From NCBI GenBank assembly GCA_029168955.1, contig JAPDOI010000186.1, positions 62,001 through 126,000 of the forward strand: a stretch of 64,000 bases of DNA. The letters run 5' to 3'. The translations under genes and the position numbers were made by a program. The notes below the pieces were generated by a model, which saw nothing but the letters and a program-made list of their open reading frames with translations, ran no database searches and was not told where the DNA came from. Of the stretch, positions 1-12,320 are shown piece after piece (positions within the stretch are counted from its first letter, which is position 1; every line of letters begins with the position of its first letter). Source of the DNA: Aplectana chamaeleonis (Eukaryota; Nematoda; Chromadorea; Rhabditida; Cosmocercidae).

Positions 1-576
1 GTTTTCTAAAAGAGAGGTTCGGTTCCGCTCAATATTTTGGAATCGATAACGATACACTTGTCTTGAGTCTTCGAGCCATGCGCTAAAGTATTAGGTTGCT
101 TCAATGGATTTTGTAGTTTAGGTAAACCCACTTCTGTTTATAATAATTATTTCTGTTGGAAAAAAAGCTAGGGCATTGGTCAAGGAACAATTCCGCGAGA
201 TTTCATTTTGTCCGAACTTTTTTTTTCCAGCGTCATATATCAAAACAAGTCCCCTAAAGTGTTTCTCTGAATTAAGAACGGTTTTTCAGTGGCATATGTG
301 CGGGAGAAGGGTAAGGGTATTCTTGATATTCTAGCAATTGTTGGAACCTCGGAATTTCCATAGTTTCTAACATTGGTGTGAAACGTTCTCCGTTTGTATC
401 ACGTTACCTCTGCGATATGAGAAAGGAGGTAAAAAAATCAAGAGACACTGTTAAAGCTCAAAACAAGTAAGGTGAGCACATAGAAATGTCATTATTGTCA
501 GACATAATGCAGTAATGATCCCACAGTATTCGAGCCATCATTCAATCGCTTCGCAATCCAGTGCCTAACCGGCTGA
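1..576. other. No recognised feature
   Basis: AT-rich sequence. A short open frame at about 345-473 and a possible 21-nt microexon (291-311, TTTTCAG before, GTAAGG after) are visible but nothing ties them to a gene. Confidence 0.4.
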
Positions 577-1185
577 AGGCTATTTCATAGCAGGCCGCTT
601 CGACTAGTAGCGGCACTGTCAACAGTTACAAAACCCATCGCGCCAACAGATTCTGCACTGAGTCGCGACGGTTTGGAAAAGTTTGCAGTTTCAGCCGCGA
701 TCGTCGAGCGACTGGAGTAATTCATAGCTGGTCGAAGCGATCTGATTGATTTTGTTAGGTCGCTTCGACTAATCGCGTCGCTTCAATGATAGAAGCGATT
801 CGTCTAGTCGAAGCGACTAGTCTAGTCGAAGCGACTAGTCCGCAATCTTTCGCCACAACCTTGCATATGTGGCGCGAAATTGCAGACGCCACAGTTCACT
901 CGCATAAAAAACGGCATGTGAAAGGGAAAAACGAGTATTTATTATACATTTGCGGTGAGAGAGAGAGAGGAGAAAATGTAATGAGACTACCGAAAATTTA
1001 CATTTCATGCCGGCTTCGAGCAACTAGAAACTTTAGCTTTAGTTTTATGCTGCTGTTTAAGCAAATTCCACCCCATCCTCTTTTGGATCCATTTTTTGTT
1101 TGAAAACTATGCTGAACTCTTCTATTTAGAAGGTAAGGGCAACAATTTCACAAAAAATAAGTAGGAATGCAGACTTTCTTTTTTT
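577..1185 (+). mobile_element. 770-bp PIF/Harbinger-like MITE, right-truncated copy (A)
   Basis: Begins AGGCTATTTCATAGC and follows the complete copies at 23504, 27566 and 34310 through the internal GTCGAAGCGAC repeats and the block reading CAAGCAAATTCCACCCCATC. Similarity stops near 1185, so the right terminal inverted repeat is missing. It has no coding capacity and is non-autonomous. Confidence 0.75.
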
Positions 1186-1623
1186 GGTCGTTTTTGATCT
1201 ACCCGGGAGGACTGAGTGAAATTGTAAAATCCCAAATTGTTTCTTTTCAACTCCTCTACCACCCCCAGAATACCGTTTTTCAAAACTCCGATTTGAGTTC
1301 AAAGTGGTGCCTTGTTAGCTGCGTTGAGAGCCTTTAAAGGTGAGGCCTTGATGACTCAGCTTTGCTTGTTTTCTCTCCCAGAAAGTTACCCTTGCAGAAC
1401 ACCAAAAGTAGGACCACAGTAGGCTCCTTTCGCTTGCTTTGAATCTTTCTTGGTTGGTCTTCCATATCCTTTGTATTTCTCCATTGTAGAATAGGTCGTT
1501 ATGTGATGTATTTGAAGGCCTGAAGAAGTCGTTTTCGACAACAGCTTACTGCCAATAAGATTGATTACGAAGTCTCATATATACTGTATTGGAAGATAGA
1601 AAACGAAGATTTCAAATGAGACT
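1186..1623. other. No recognised feature
   Basis: Unique-looking sequence after the truncated MITE. A CAG at 1391-1400 follows a pyrimidine-rich stretch but no usable exon follows. Confidence 0.35.
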
Positions 1624-1625
1624 TA

Positions 1626-1669
1626 AATGCCTTTCACAGTTTGCCGGACGACGCCGGCCGGTACGTTAT
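1626..1669 (+). repeat. Left-end remnant of the 280-bp TWA MITE family
   Basis: The sequence ATGCCTTTCACAGTTTGC followed by CGGACGACGCCGGCCGG matches the terminal repeat of the complete element at 23045-23324 and the insertion at 12170-12320. No right end was found downstream. Confidence 0.55.
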
Positions 1670-2293
1670 AAAAGGGTCAGGTTCTCTGTAAGCACGGAGG
1701 GAGGAGCACGTAAGAGATTCATTGCTGATGCGACGCGCGTGGCGGAATTTTTTATCCTTCTACCCCATCAATGGAGCGCGCTTGCCACAACAGATGTTTC
1801 CAAAAAAGATACTGCTGAGCGGATACTTTTCTTCTAGAGAGAAGAATAGTAGGCTTATCAAAAAGCATCGGGAGAGTTGAAGATGAGCGCTGGGGAAACA
1901 AGAAATGATGTACGGTCTCAGAGCATCAAGCAATGTAAAACATCCTATCAGCATCAGCTACACAACACCATCGGGGTCCCGTACACCCACATGTAACTAG
2001 GGGTGGTAGTAAACTTGCCAAACTACGATGTTAACCAAGGCTTTTAACATCAATGTTAACTATGAGGTTATCAGTCTTGACTGAAATCGGCGTACTAATA
2101 CCAAGAGCCAAGATAAGTTACTATAAAAAATCTTGGAGTGAAAGTTCGAAGTTACTGCTCCTTAACTTCCTTGTTACCTCCCTAGGAACTCACGATCGCG
2201 AACATTGATGTTCGCTCATTAATCGGCGCCTTTCACAGGTCAACGATGAGACACTGGGCATGTTGAGGAGTGCGTTAGACGAGATGGTGGGTT

Positions 2294-2322
2294 AGCTAAA
2301 AAGTCCTCGAGAGGACTTTTAG
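2294..2322. repeat. Short perfect hairpin
   Basis: Arms AAAAGTCCTC and GAGGACTTTT are separated by GA. It lies in otherwise featureless sequence (1670-2925) and could be a small remnant of a fold-back element. Confidence 0.5.
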
Positions 2323-2925
2323 CCTAATCCGCCAACTCCGGGTTTCTCACCCATCATCACTGGAGCCGTGATTGGGCCAAGAACTGTCTAAATAGACGCC
2401 AGTTCCCCCAACGGCTGGCGCACCGTTCGTCATGCGCAGTGATAACGCGATCAATAGCCAATTATTGCCTCCCTCGTCCAGCTGATTCATTTTTCTTTGC
2501 TGAGCATTTTGCGTGCTCGATTTTCATGTGTTCTTCGATTTTACGAGGACTACAAATTGAGGTTATTGTGACCGAGAAACCTGTCAGTGGATTAACTAGA
2601 CCAGAACGCTCAGAAATTTGAATTTGAAGTCTCTAACTCCAAATTTCAGATCTATTTTGTTTTTTTCCTTCGCCTGAGTTCATGGGAAATTTACTATTCA
2701 CTTTTGTTAAGATCATGTATTTTTTGTTTTCTCAGGTTTTCTTTTTTGTTTTCTTTTCTAAGCAAAATTCAAAAAAGAGAGAAAACTTATGCATTGTCAT
2801 TTCAATCTCCGCAGTATCGACTAGAATTTAAACCGGAAGCATTAATTAGTCCAATACTTTGATAACTTGAATGTTTTATTCATTAGGAGACTTTAATTTT
2901 ATGTTTTTCCGATTATTCAGTTCAT

Positions 2926-3020
2926 TTTGTTATTTCAATCATTCGTTTTTCTAATATTCGATACATTCGGGATTCTTGAGTAATCGATTCATTAGATATT
3001 TCCGTTATTCGGTTTCTCGA
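2926..3020. repeat. Degenerate ATTCG-word cluster
   Basis: Clustered variants of TCATTCG, ATATTCG, ACATTCG and TTATTCGG. It resembles the larger cluster at 24340-24540 and belongs to the class of short self-repeating word clusters seen at many places in this window. Confidence 0.4.
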
Positions 3021-3141
3021 ATACGTGGCCAACTTAAAGGCACATTTGAGCGTCCCGAATTCGCAGTTGAAAGCATTTACTGAACTTTCATTTAAATTAA
3101 ACAGAGGGCAGGTTTTCGAGTTCACTTATATTTTTTTGCAG

Positions 3142-3222
3142 AAAACGTGTGAGGCATCAATCGAAGTTGTTCAAGCATTCAAAATCTTCGAAAAGGCTTC
3201 ATTGACTGGGTTCAATCATTAA
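3142..3222 (+). CDS. Possible terminal exon, unknown gene
   Basis: A strong acceptor (seven T then GCAG) precedes 26 in-frame codons beginning KTCEASIEVV and ending in TAA. Codon content looks plausible for a nematode exon, but no partner exon was found, the frame is short, and chance cannot be excluded. No function can be proposed. Confidence 0.2.
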   Translation, partial: KTCEASIEVVQAFKIFEKASLTGFNH

Positions 3223-4967
<1,745 letters not shown>

Positions 4968-5064
4968 CCACTGATGAGTGGTTATATACGGAAAAACACG
5001 GTTTGTGGTGGGAAATGTCGTAAATCGTCGTACGTCAAAAACACAGTGCCATGGCATTGATAAA

Positions 5065-5371
5065 GTGTGCCCGAATGAGAATGGTGGCCCACGCGGCCGG
5101 CGTGCTTGGCAGGCGGCCGTCTCATGTGCCGCCCTCGGACGAGTGTTGAATTTCAAAATTTCAACGACGGCCGTCCCCTCTCCCCCGTCTGCTTAGCTGA
5201 TTGATTGGCCCAGTGCTTGCTGCCAGCCGGTGCCGGCCCCGTTCGTAGTCGATGGCGGTGGGGACTTTTCGCATGCTCGTCCGAAAGGGCGACCGCGACC
5301 ACCGCGACGACCGCCTGCCAAGTATGCCGGCCGCACGGGTCACCATTCTCATTCGGACGCACCTTACCTGA
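5065..5371. mobile_element. Fold-back element with GC-rich arms
   Basis: Left arm about 5065-5145 and right arm about 5268-5371 are imperfect reverse complements. Both contain CCGAATGAGAATGGTG, a GCGGCCGGC block, CTTGGCAGGCGG and TCGGACGAG. The two arms explain the near-identical open frames read on opposite strands here. Family unknown. Confidence 0.7.
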
Positions 5372-5503
5372 TGCGGCAGTTGCTGATTCGCCTCTTCTGC
5401 AGTACGAAAGGTTGTCTGAGAATTTTGGGAGGTATGCGGTACTTTCTTACTACTCTATCGCATGTAAAGTACGATTTATTTATAAATGTGATTGACTGTT
5501 TAA

Positions 5504-5990
5504 AGGCAGTGTCCACGATAAAAACCATGCCTGATTTTTTGGTGGAGATCGGCAGCTGCGGGGCCTAGCGCAATCCTAACGTTGCGAAAACTAAGAAAAA
5601 TGAGCTCGTAACGGTCCCCTACGGCCCCAAAGTTGGACACCCGCCAGCTCGTCACACCCCAGATGCACTTTCCACGCCCACCGACGTGAACAAATGAATG
5701 CTTGAGAATGTGAGATGAGTGATGGTTTCCGATCATTAGCCCCTTTCTTCCCTTCATTCTCAACTTCTCTCTTTACTCAGGTCAGCTCACATACATCGGC
5801 TGCAAAAGACGGAAGTCACAAGCCTCGGACAACTCGTCCACCATGTTTCCTTAGCTCAATCTTTGAGGAACCATAACTCCATTTCCAGAACGTCTTGTAC
5901 GATTACAGAGACATCATTGGAATCAGCATGGAGCCGTTTTCAAGATAGGCGGAAAAACAAAAAAAAAGGTTTCCATCGTGAACACTGCCT
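5504..5990 (+). mobile_element. TTAA-flanked MITE, AGGCAGTG family, copy 1
   Basis: The ends are AGGCAGTGTCCACGAT and ATCGTGAACACTGCCT, with TTAA on each side (5500-5503 and 5991-5994). A second copy in the opposite orientation is at 47939-48401. Shared internal blocks include CGGAAACCAT/ATGGTTTCCG and GACAACTCGTCCAC. A TTAA duplication is the hallmark of the piggyBac superfamily; the assignment is an inference. Confidence 0.75.
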
Positions 5991-6002
5991 TTAAGAGGTT
6001 AT

Positions 6003-6715
6003 AATTATCTAACTGTTTTACTTTGCTATTGATTAGTATGAATTGGAAATGAAAAAAACATTTGTGAGAAACTCGTTGGAAGAAGTGAAATGTCTTATGC
6101 TACTGATTTGGAATGGGAATAAACTCGAAAGAAGCGCCGAAAACTCAGTGAAATGATTCATCGTTGATTTATCTGTGCACTTGTTTACTAAACAACAAGA
6201 ATTGAGTGTGAGATTGAAAAACCAAATCACGCACATCTTACTAAGCACACACATTTATTCGTGTGACTGCAATTCTCTTAGTTGAGAACATTCGCATAGA
6301 CACACTACGTGATGTTATTTCCACTTTCATTAATTGATAGTCAATCGGAAGCGAACGCGTCAAATAATTTAGTAATACTTGAAAATCAAAATTTCTGAAT
6401 GATTGAGGTGGGAGACACAACATAATTTTGCAAGGACCTTAGACTTGTTAACCTAGACTGCAAGCGTTAGGTTGATTTCAGAAGAGATGTGCGTGATTTG
6501 GTTTTCCAATCACACACTCAATTTTTGTTGTTTAGTGAACAAGTGCACAGCCAAATCAACGATGAATCATTTCACTGAGTTTTCAGCGCTTCTTTTGAGT
6601 TTATTCCCATGCCAAATCAGTAGCATAAGACATTTCACTTGTTTTAACGAGTTTCTCACAAACGTTTCATTTCCAAATCATACTAATCCGTAGCAATGCA
6701 AAACAGTTAGATAAT
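6003..6715. mobile_element. Long inverted repeat with CCAAATC/ATTTCACT modules
   Basis: Arms 6003-6243 and 6480-6715 are about 240 bp each with a 236-bp spacer, and only scattered differences between arms. On the + strand the right arm carries GCCAAATC at 6550 and 6611 and TCCAAATC at about 6671, each followed 10-25 bases later by ATTTCACT, with about 61-bp spacing. The same module builds the palindrome at 62855-63663. No transposase frame is present. Confidence 0.75.
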
Positions 6716-6742
6716 TTCACTTTATTTTAGCAAAGGTTTCAT

Positions 6743-6975
6743 TTTAAAGGCACATTACACCCTCAGATATGACCTTTCAAATGTTCATGCAACTGTGTAG
6801 TAGACCCCTCTTGCATAACACCTACCCATCCCTTCTAGCTCCACCACAGTTCACACCCTTTTTCATGGTTTCCGAACCCAATAACGATCAGATGAAAGGT
6901 TGAATCACAACCGCGTTTTCGATTTTCACTCCCTTGCCGGTCCTCCCGGTTGGGTCGAACACACGATCCGTAACG
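6743..6975 (+). repeat. Left end of an AGGCACA MITE family
   Basis: TTAA followed by AGGCACATTACACCCTCA resembles the sequence starting near 41063 (AAGGCACAGTTCACCCTCA). Both continue with a block containing TGTGTAG(T/C)AGACC and CTGTATAACA/CTTGCATAACA. The right end is not visible; the minisatellite follows. Confidence 0.5.
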
Positions 6976-6976
6976 C

Positions 6977-9200
6977 TTGGCATACTCGCAGTTGGGTCCC
7001 GCCCTCTTTCCCCGGCGCTTGGCGCTTTTTAAGTCGAGTCTCACACACTTTCCCCGGCGCTTGGCGCACTTCCAGTTGGGTCCCGCACACTTTCCTAGGC
7101 GCTTGGCGTACCCGAAGTTGGGTCCCGCACACATTTTCTGGCGCTTTGTGTGCTCCCAGTTAGATCCCGCACACGTACCCGGCGCATGGCGCACTCCCAG
7201 TTGAGTCCCTCACGCTTTGCTCGGCGCTTGGCGCACCCGAAGTTGGAGCCCGCTCACGTTCCTCTGCGCTTGGCGTACCCAAAGTTGGGTCCCGCACACG
7301 TTCTCCGGCGCTCGGCGCTTTTTGTTTGGGGTCCCGCACACGTTCCCCCTCGCTTGGCACACTTTTAGTTGGGTCGCGAACACGTTCCCCGGCGCTTGGC
7401 GCACTTTTGGTTGGGTCCCGCACACGTTCTCTGGGGTTTGGCACACTTCCAGTTGGGCATCGCGCACGTTCCCCGGCGCTCATCACAGTTCTAGTTGGGT
7501 CCCGCATACGTTGCCCGGTGCTTGGCGCACTTCCACTTGGGTCCTGCATACGTTGCCCGTCGCTTGGCGCACTTCTACTTGGGTTCTGCACACGTTTCTC
7601 GGCGCATGGCCCACTTATATTTGGGTCCCACCCACGTTTCCTGGCGCTTAGCACAGTTCTAGTTGGGTCCCGCATACGTTGCCCAGCGCTTGGCGCACTT
7701 CTACTTGGGTCCTGCATACGTTCCCCGGCGCTTGGCGCACTTATACTTGGGTTCTGCACATGTTCCGGGCGCTCGGCGCACTTCTAGTTGGGTCCCACAC
7801 ACGTTTCCTGGCGCTTAGCACAGTTCTAGTTGGGTCCCGCATCCGTTGCCCGGCGCTTGGCGCACTTCCACTTGGGTCCTGCATACGTTCCCCAGCGCTT
7901 GGCGCACTTCTACTTGGGTCCCGCACACGTTTCCCGTCGCTTGGCGCACTTCTACTCGGGTCCTGCTCACGTTCCCCGGCGCTTGGCGCACTTAAATTTG
8001 GGTCCCGCCCACCTTCCGGGCGCTTAGCGCACTTCTAGATGGGTCCCGCACACGTTCCCCGGCGCTCAGCACAGTTCTAGTTGGGTACCGCATACGTTGC
8101 CCGGTACTTGGCGCACTTCCACTTGGGTCCTGCATACGTTGCCCGTCGCTTGGCGCACTTCTACTTGGGTTCTGCACACGTTTCTCGGCGCATGGCCTAC
8201 TTATATTTGGGTCCCACCCACGTTTCCTGGCGCTTAGCACAGTTCTAGTTGGGTCCCGCATACGTTGCCCAGCGCTTGGCGCACTTCTACTTGGGTTCTG
8301 CACATGTTCCTGGCGCTCGGCGCACTTCTAGTTGGGTCCCGCATACGTTGCCCAGCGCTTGGCGCACTTCTACTTGGGTCCTGCACACGTTCCCCGGCGC
8401 TTGGCGCACTTCTACTTGGGTTCTGCACATGTTCCTGGCGCTCGGCGCACTTCTAGTTGGGTCCCACACACGTTTCCTGACGCTTAGCACCGTTCTAGTT
8501 GGGTCCCGCATACGTTGCCCGGCGCTTGGCGCACTTCCACTTGGGTCCTGCATACGTTCCCCGGCGCTTGGCGCACTTCTACTTGGGTCCTGCATACATT
8601 CCCCGGCGCTTGGCGCACTTCTACTTGGGTTCTGCACATGTTCCTGGCGCTCGGCGCACTTCTAGTTGAGTCCCACACACGTTTCCTGGCGCTTAGCACA
8701 GTTCTAGTTGGGTCCCGCATACGTTGCCCGGCGCTTGGCGCACTTCCACTTGGGTCCTGCATACGTTCCCCGGCGCTTGGCGCACTTCTACTTGGGTTCT
8801 GCACATGTTCCTGGCGCTCGGCGCACTTCTAGTTGGGTCCCACACACGTTTCCTGACGCTTAGCACCGTTCTAGTTGGGTCCCGCATACGTTGCCCAGCG
8901 CTTGGCGCACTTCTACTTGGGTCCTGCACACGTTCCACGGCGCTTGGCGCACTTCTGTTTGGGTCCCGCACACGTTTCCCGTCGCTTGGCGCACTTCTAC
9001 TCGGGTCCTGCTCACGTTCCCCGGCGCTTGGCGCACTTAAATTTGGGTCCCGCCCACCTTCCAGGCGCTTAGCGCACTTCTAGATGGGTCCCGCACACGT
9101 TCTCCTGCACTTGGCGCACTTCTGTTTGGGTCCCGCATACGTTGCCCAGCACTTGGCGCACTTATAGTTGGGTCCCGCATACGTTGCCCAGCGCTCGCAT
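6977..9200 (+). repeat. 42-bp minisatellite array (about 50 copies)
   Basis: The monomer reads roughly CCCCGGCGCTTGGCGCAC, TTCTACTTGGGTCC, TGCATACGTT. Forty-two is a multiple of three and the monomer lacks stops in several frames, so long repetitive open frames appear on both strands, for example a 14-residue period APSAGERMQDPSRS on the minus strand at 7160-7759. Variant monomers (…TTCCTGGCGCTCGGC…, 41 bp) recur at about 8301, 8426, 8635 and 8802, giving 3-5-monomer higher-order blocks. No start context or splice site suggests real coding. Confidence 0.95.
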
Positions 9201-9299
9201 TCACACACATTTTAAAATTCACAAATTTTCCCATATCTCGAGAACCACAAAGCGGATTTTTCTGAAATTTGGGCAGTGTTAAGAACCTTTACTGCTCTA

Positions 9300-9501
9300 T
9301 AGTGGAGTTCACCAAGAGTGTCTCATTTACTTATCAATGAGAAGCGGTCGATTGGAGATCAATGAGCATGAAACTCGTTGCAGCACAATCGCTCTCGCTC
9401 AATCGGTATCGAGCGTGCTGGTATGGAATTCATGCACATTGATCCCCAGCCGACCGATTCTTATTGATAAGTAAATGAGACACTCTTGGTGGACTCCACT
9501 A
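9300..9501. mobile_element. TA-flanked fold-back MITE (Tc1/mariner-like)
   Basis: The ends are TAGTGGAGTTCACCAAGAG and its near reverse complement CTCTTGGTGGACTCCACTA. TA duplications are at 9298-9299 and 9502-9503. The arms extend about 80-100 bp and include GTCTCATTTACTTATCAAT. The inner GCGGTCG(A/G)(T/C)TGG-GATCAATG block recurs, inverted in the same way, at 60776-60893. Confidence 0.8.
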
Positions 9502-9635
9502 TACATTTTGTTAAAATGCCAAGTTCGGAACTATCTTCCAAACCGAGATTATGTAACGAGGGGTTCGCGCAGAAGCAATCCTTTACCAAATCAGGTGCGC
9601 GCTTCGCGCGCACCACAATTTTGGGATTGAAACTT

Positions 9636-9649
9636 GTGATGCTTATCAC
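9636..9649. promoter_or_regulatory. Palindromic GATA site upstream of duplicated exon, copy 1
   Basis: GTGATGCTTATCAC contains TTATCA (TGATAA on the other strand), the core bound by GATA factors such as the intestinal ELT-2 type in nematodes. The identical 14-mer is at 62038-62051 at a similar distance from the related exon. Retention in both copies suggests a promoter element; the role is an inference. Confidence 0.4.
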
Positions 9650-9682
9650 AAACTTTTCAGAATAGCTTTTCATTTCTAAGAC

Positions 9683-9943
9683 ATGTACTCCAGAGGTCAG
9701 CCGCTCTTGCTTATGAACCCTTTAAATGCATTCAAATCAAGTTCAGATCCACCTTTTATCCGTATCGTCGTTCTATTTGCAATGTTATCGTCATCGTATT
9801 CTTTACGCTGTCTGGTTGATCAAGGTGGAAAAGTCGTGACAAAGAGATTACATCAATTCGTTGGTGTCTTGTTTGATCTGATTATCCTGACGTTACAGCA
9901 TCCGCATGAACTCAGACGTATGGGTGATTGTAATGAAACATAA
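9683..9943 (+). CDS. Secreted-protein 5' exon or small ORF, copy 1
   Basis: An open frame of up to 86 codons, with Met at 9683 or 9713. The hydrophobic stretch IRIVVLFAMLSSSYS precedes LRCLVDQGGKVV, which looks like a signal peptide followed by a mature N-terminus with one Cys, as in nematode Ly6/three-finger or other small secreted proteins. The related copy at 62158-62295 has LRCWVDEDGKAV at the same place, so selection may have acted on this part. The sequence after about residue 60 is not shared and the frame ends at TAA. No clear donor exists, so it may be a gene that lost its downstream exons. Confidence 0.4.
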   Translation: MYSRGQPLLLMNPLNAFKSSSDPPFIRIVVLFAMLSSSYSLRCLVDQGGKVVTKRLHQFVGVLFDLIILTLQHPHELRRMGDCNET

Positions 9944-10014
9944 CTTAGAACTCTCTAATCAGCTTGGATACTAACTAAAACACCTATAACAAGCTTAAGG
10001 GCCCCTTTAGAGTC

Positions 10015-10090
10015 CGATCGCGGGGCGGCGCGGCTGACGCATCGCATTGAAAATCGCCCCGCGATTTTGCATATGGTGCGATGCAGGGCT
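10015..10090. repeat. GC-rich self-complementary cluster
   Basis: CGCGGGGCGGCGCGG is followed by CGATTTTGCA and ATCGCCCCGCG, with CGATGC words. It can fold on itself and abuts the TACGAATT cluster. Confidence 0.45.
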
Positions 10091-10210
10091 GTGCGTAATT
10101 ACGAATTACGAATTACGGCCGTTTTTGGCAATTTTGTTTTACGATTTACGATTTACGAAATTTCGGCCCGAATTCGTAGTGGATCGTACGTAACAAATCG
10201 TAACAATTCT
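10091..10210. repeat. TACGAATTACG word cluster
   Basis: Tandem degenerate ATTACGAATTACG and TTTACGATTTACGA words, preceded by GCTGTGCGTAA. A similar cluster (GGATATGCGTAATTTCGG, TTACGACTTACGAC) lies at 14476-14545. Confidence 0.6.
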
Positions 10211-10642
10211 TGAAAATGAGGTTGAGAGAACAATTTATGTTTGCGGTCTAGAGCATAGATAAATTTGGCATTTCTTGCACATTCCTGAAAACCAATTAAT
10301 TTTACAAATTTGAAATTTCGGTGGAACCTTTCCCTGGCATTCCGAACCAGGCTTAGTCAGCAGCGGACGGGTCGGTCTTGGCGAAATGTAATTGTTGATA
10401 ACGAGAATCAGGTATGACCGACCGTTGCGTTTCTCACACGGAACGGCTCAAACTTATTCTTGGGTTCCAACGTTTCCTTGCTCCAGATGCGAGGCAGGTC
10501 GATGTAGTCGAGCTCTACGGTTGCTTATCCGCTCTCGCTGGGTGGCGAAATTGTGGCATGTGGCCAAAGACTCCATGAACTCCTTCGGTATGGATCCTAA
10601 GGTGTTATATACCAGAGGCCTTAGTGTGCCGGACGGCGACAA

Positions 10643-10770
10643 CTATATGCAATGTATGAGATAGTTTCGCGATATTGTTGTGCACACTGTATCGCTCGAA
10701 CGTTCCCTGTGTACACTCAAACGTCTGCTGGGTTCAGTAGAAGCAGGGGCACCAACGAGCAGGTACCAAC
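10643..10770 (+). repeat. Dispersed repeat shared with 53857-53965
   Basis: The stretch with TTTCGCGATATTGTTG, TCCCTGTGTACACTCAAACG and CTGCTGGGTTCAGTA is matched at 53857-53965 in the same orientation. It is probably a fragment of an interspersed element. The open frame at 10652 begins inside it. Confidence 0.55.
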
Positions 10771-10897
10771 AGACTTGTATACACAGCCCACCTATCCTAC
10801 AGTACAGAACAATATGGTTCCAACACCATCAATATTCCGAATACTCTTTCATTCGTTCTTTTATAATCGATGCGAATTCCTAACTGTTATGATTCAG

Positions 10898-10999
10898 GAG
10901 AACGCCTGTGCTTATTTCGAAGAGTTCAATGAATTTGATTGTGGAGGCAAGAGAGTTGTCAGAGAGAGCATTGAACTCGGAAGTTCTGGATATAGAGAT
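10898..10999 (+). CDS. Gene 1, ectodomain exon (phase 0-0)
   Basis: The acceptor ATGATTCAG and donor GTAAGC bound 34 codons, ENACAYFEEFNEFDC followed by a basic/acidic stretch ending SSGYRD. Two cysteines are present. It starts and ends in phase 0, matching the phase-0 start of the exon at 20829. Linking them assumes a 9.8-kb intron, which is in line with the introns of gene 2. The open frame runs on for 27 codons past the donor, so a readthrough ending at 11080 is an alternative. The 5' exons and signal peptide were not found. Confidence 0.45.
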
Positions 11000-11602
11000 G
11001 TAAGCTGGATATTGATCGAGTCTCTGTTCATAAAGAAAAAGTTCACTGAAAGACTAGTGTTTGATAGGGATCAGTGGTAGATGCGATTTTTCGGAGATTC
11101 ACCATCTTTTCTGAAAGATCTCGCACTAGACCCTGGTACAGCAAACTTTTTATCAGACTACCAGAATATGGCCAAATTACCTGCCCATTTTTGTGAGTCT
11201 CTAGAAAGCTCAAGGCTCGTAGTAAACGTCCAGTCAGCGACGGTCGTCCAGATACTTGACCTCCGCATATTCATATTTTTCCTTCAAAATTCGCTGATTC
11301 AGAGCAACCTAGGAACGCTAATAGCGCCGCGGTACAAGCAAAAAAAAACCAACCCCTTAGTCCGAGTTCCTAAGTAGTCGGAACCAGAGTCAAGCAACCC
11401 GTTGGACAAAGTGCGTTCGTTTTTTCGACCCCCCCCCCCGCCTATTCGTGGCAAAGCTTTGCGACTCTCTCTCTAACAATGGCCCCACTAAATTCAACGT
11501 AGATCCGCCTACTTTGCGTAAGTTTGAATGCTCGTCAAAATTGCGATTTTTTCCAAATGAAATTTTCAGCCTTGGTTTTCGCTTTAAGATGGTAGCGGTC
11601 GC

Positions 11603-11928
11603 GGCCGTATGCAAGAACGCAACGGTTTGGGCAGGGGCAGTGCAGTCGTCGCCTTTGAAGATCGTCGATGCTTACAAGACAGGACACGTATATCGTAGTA
11701 GTTTACAAGTCAAGACACGTATGTCGTGCCCAAGAAGTCTTTCTCTCTGTGCCCTAGCCGCCCCAGCTAGGGACTTGTGGCACAGCGAGAAGACTACTGG
11801 GGCACGAAATACGTGTTTTAACTTGTAACCAACTACGGTAGACAGGTCCTCACTTGTAAGTATCGACGATCTTCAAAGGCGCCGACTGCATTGCCCCTGC
11901 CCCAACCGTGGCGTTTTTGCATACGGCC
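11603..11928. mobile_element. Palindromic element nested in a long-IR element
   Basis: The ends are GGCCGTATGCAAGAACGC and GCGTTTTTGCATACGGCC; arms of about 150 bp include GGGCAGGGGCA(G/A)TGCAG and TTTGAAGATCGTCGAT. The flanks 11560-11600 and 11935-11990 join into the uninterrupted sequence seen at 15400-15500, so this piece inserted into an existing element. Confidence 0.75.
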
Positions 11929-12169
11929 CCCGAACAGAAGATGTATCTGCTGAATGGTTGTCGAAAATTGCGTTAGCTAGATTTTTCTAAAGATTTTTTC
12001 CCTTAATTTTTTCACCTCACAGTTTTCACGTGGTGATGTGAAAACCTCAATTTTTTTGGGGAAAAATAAGCTAATGTAGTTTATAATAATTATTCAGTGG
12101 GTGCATCTCTTGCTCGACTGCCGCCTCTAAAAGTCAAAACTAAGGCCATTTGGGAAGAAGACCTTCTTA

Positions 12170-12320
12170 AGCGCCTTTCATAGTTTGCCGGCCGACGTCG
12201 GCCGACTCATTACCGAATTTGAGAAGTCAAGATTGATAAGATGGATAGGATAGAGTAGATAGATGTTCCACATTCGATAACGACTCGTCCGACGTCGGTC
12301 GGGCAACTGTGAAAGGGCCT
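12170..12320. mobile_element. 151-bp TWA MITE nested in a long-IR element
   Basis: The ends are AGCGCCTTTCATAG and CTGTGAAAGGGCCT, with TTA target duplications at 12167-12169 and 12321-12323. The host element continues on both sides, compared with the intact site near 15700 (…CTTTTCACACCACTTTTT…). It is an internally deleted relative of 23045-23324. A TWA duplication fits PIF/Harbinger. Confidence 0.8.

Noticed and set aside
291..311. 21-nt microexon WHMCGRR after TTTTTCAG
   Set aside because: Donor context is weak and no neighbouring exon was found.
6835..9234. Long repetitive open frames up to 199 codons on both strands
   Set aside because: A stop-free 42-bp tandem repeat opens many frames; no start context, splice site or single favoured frame.
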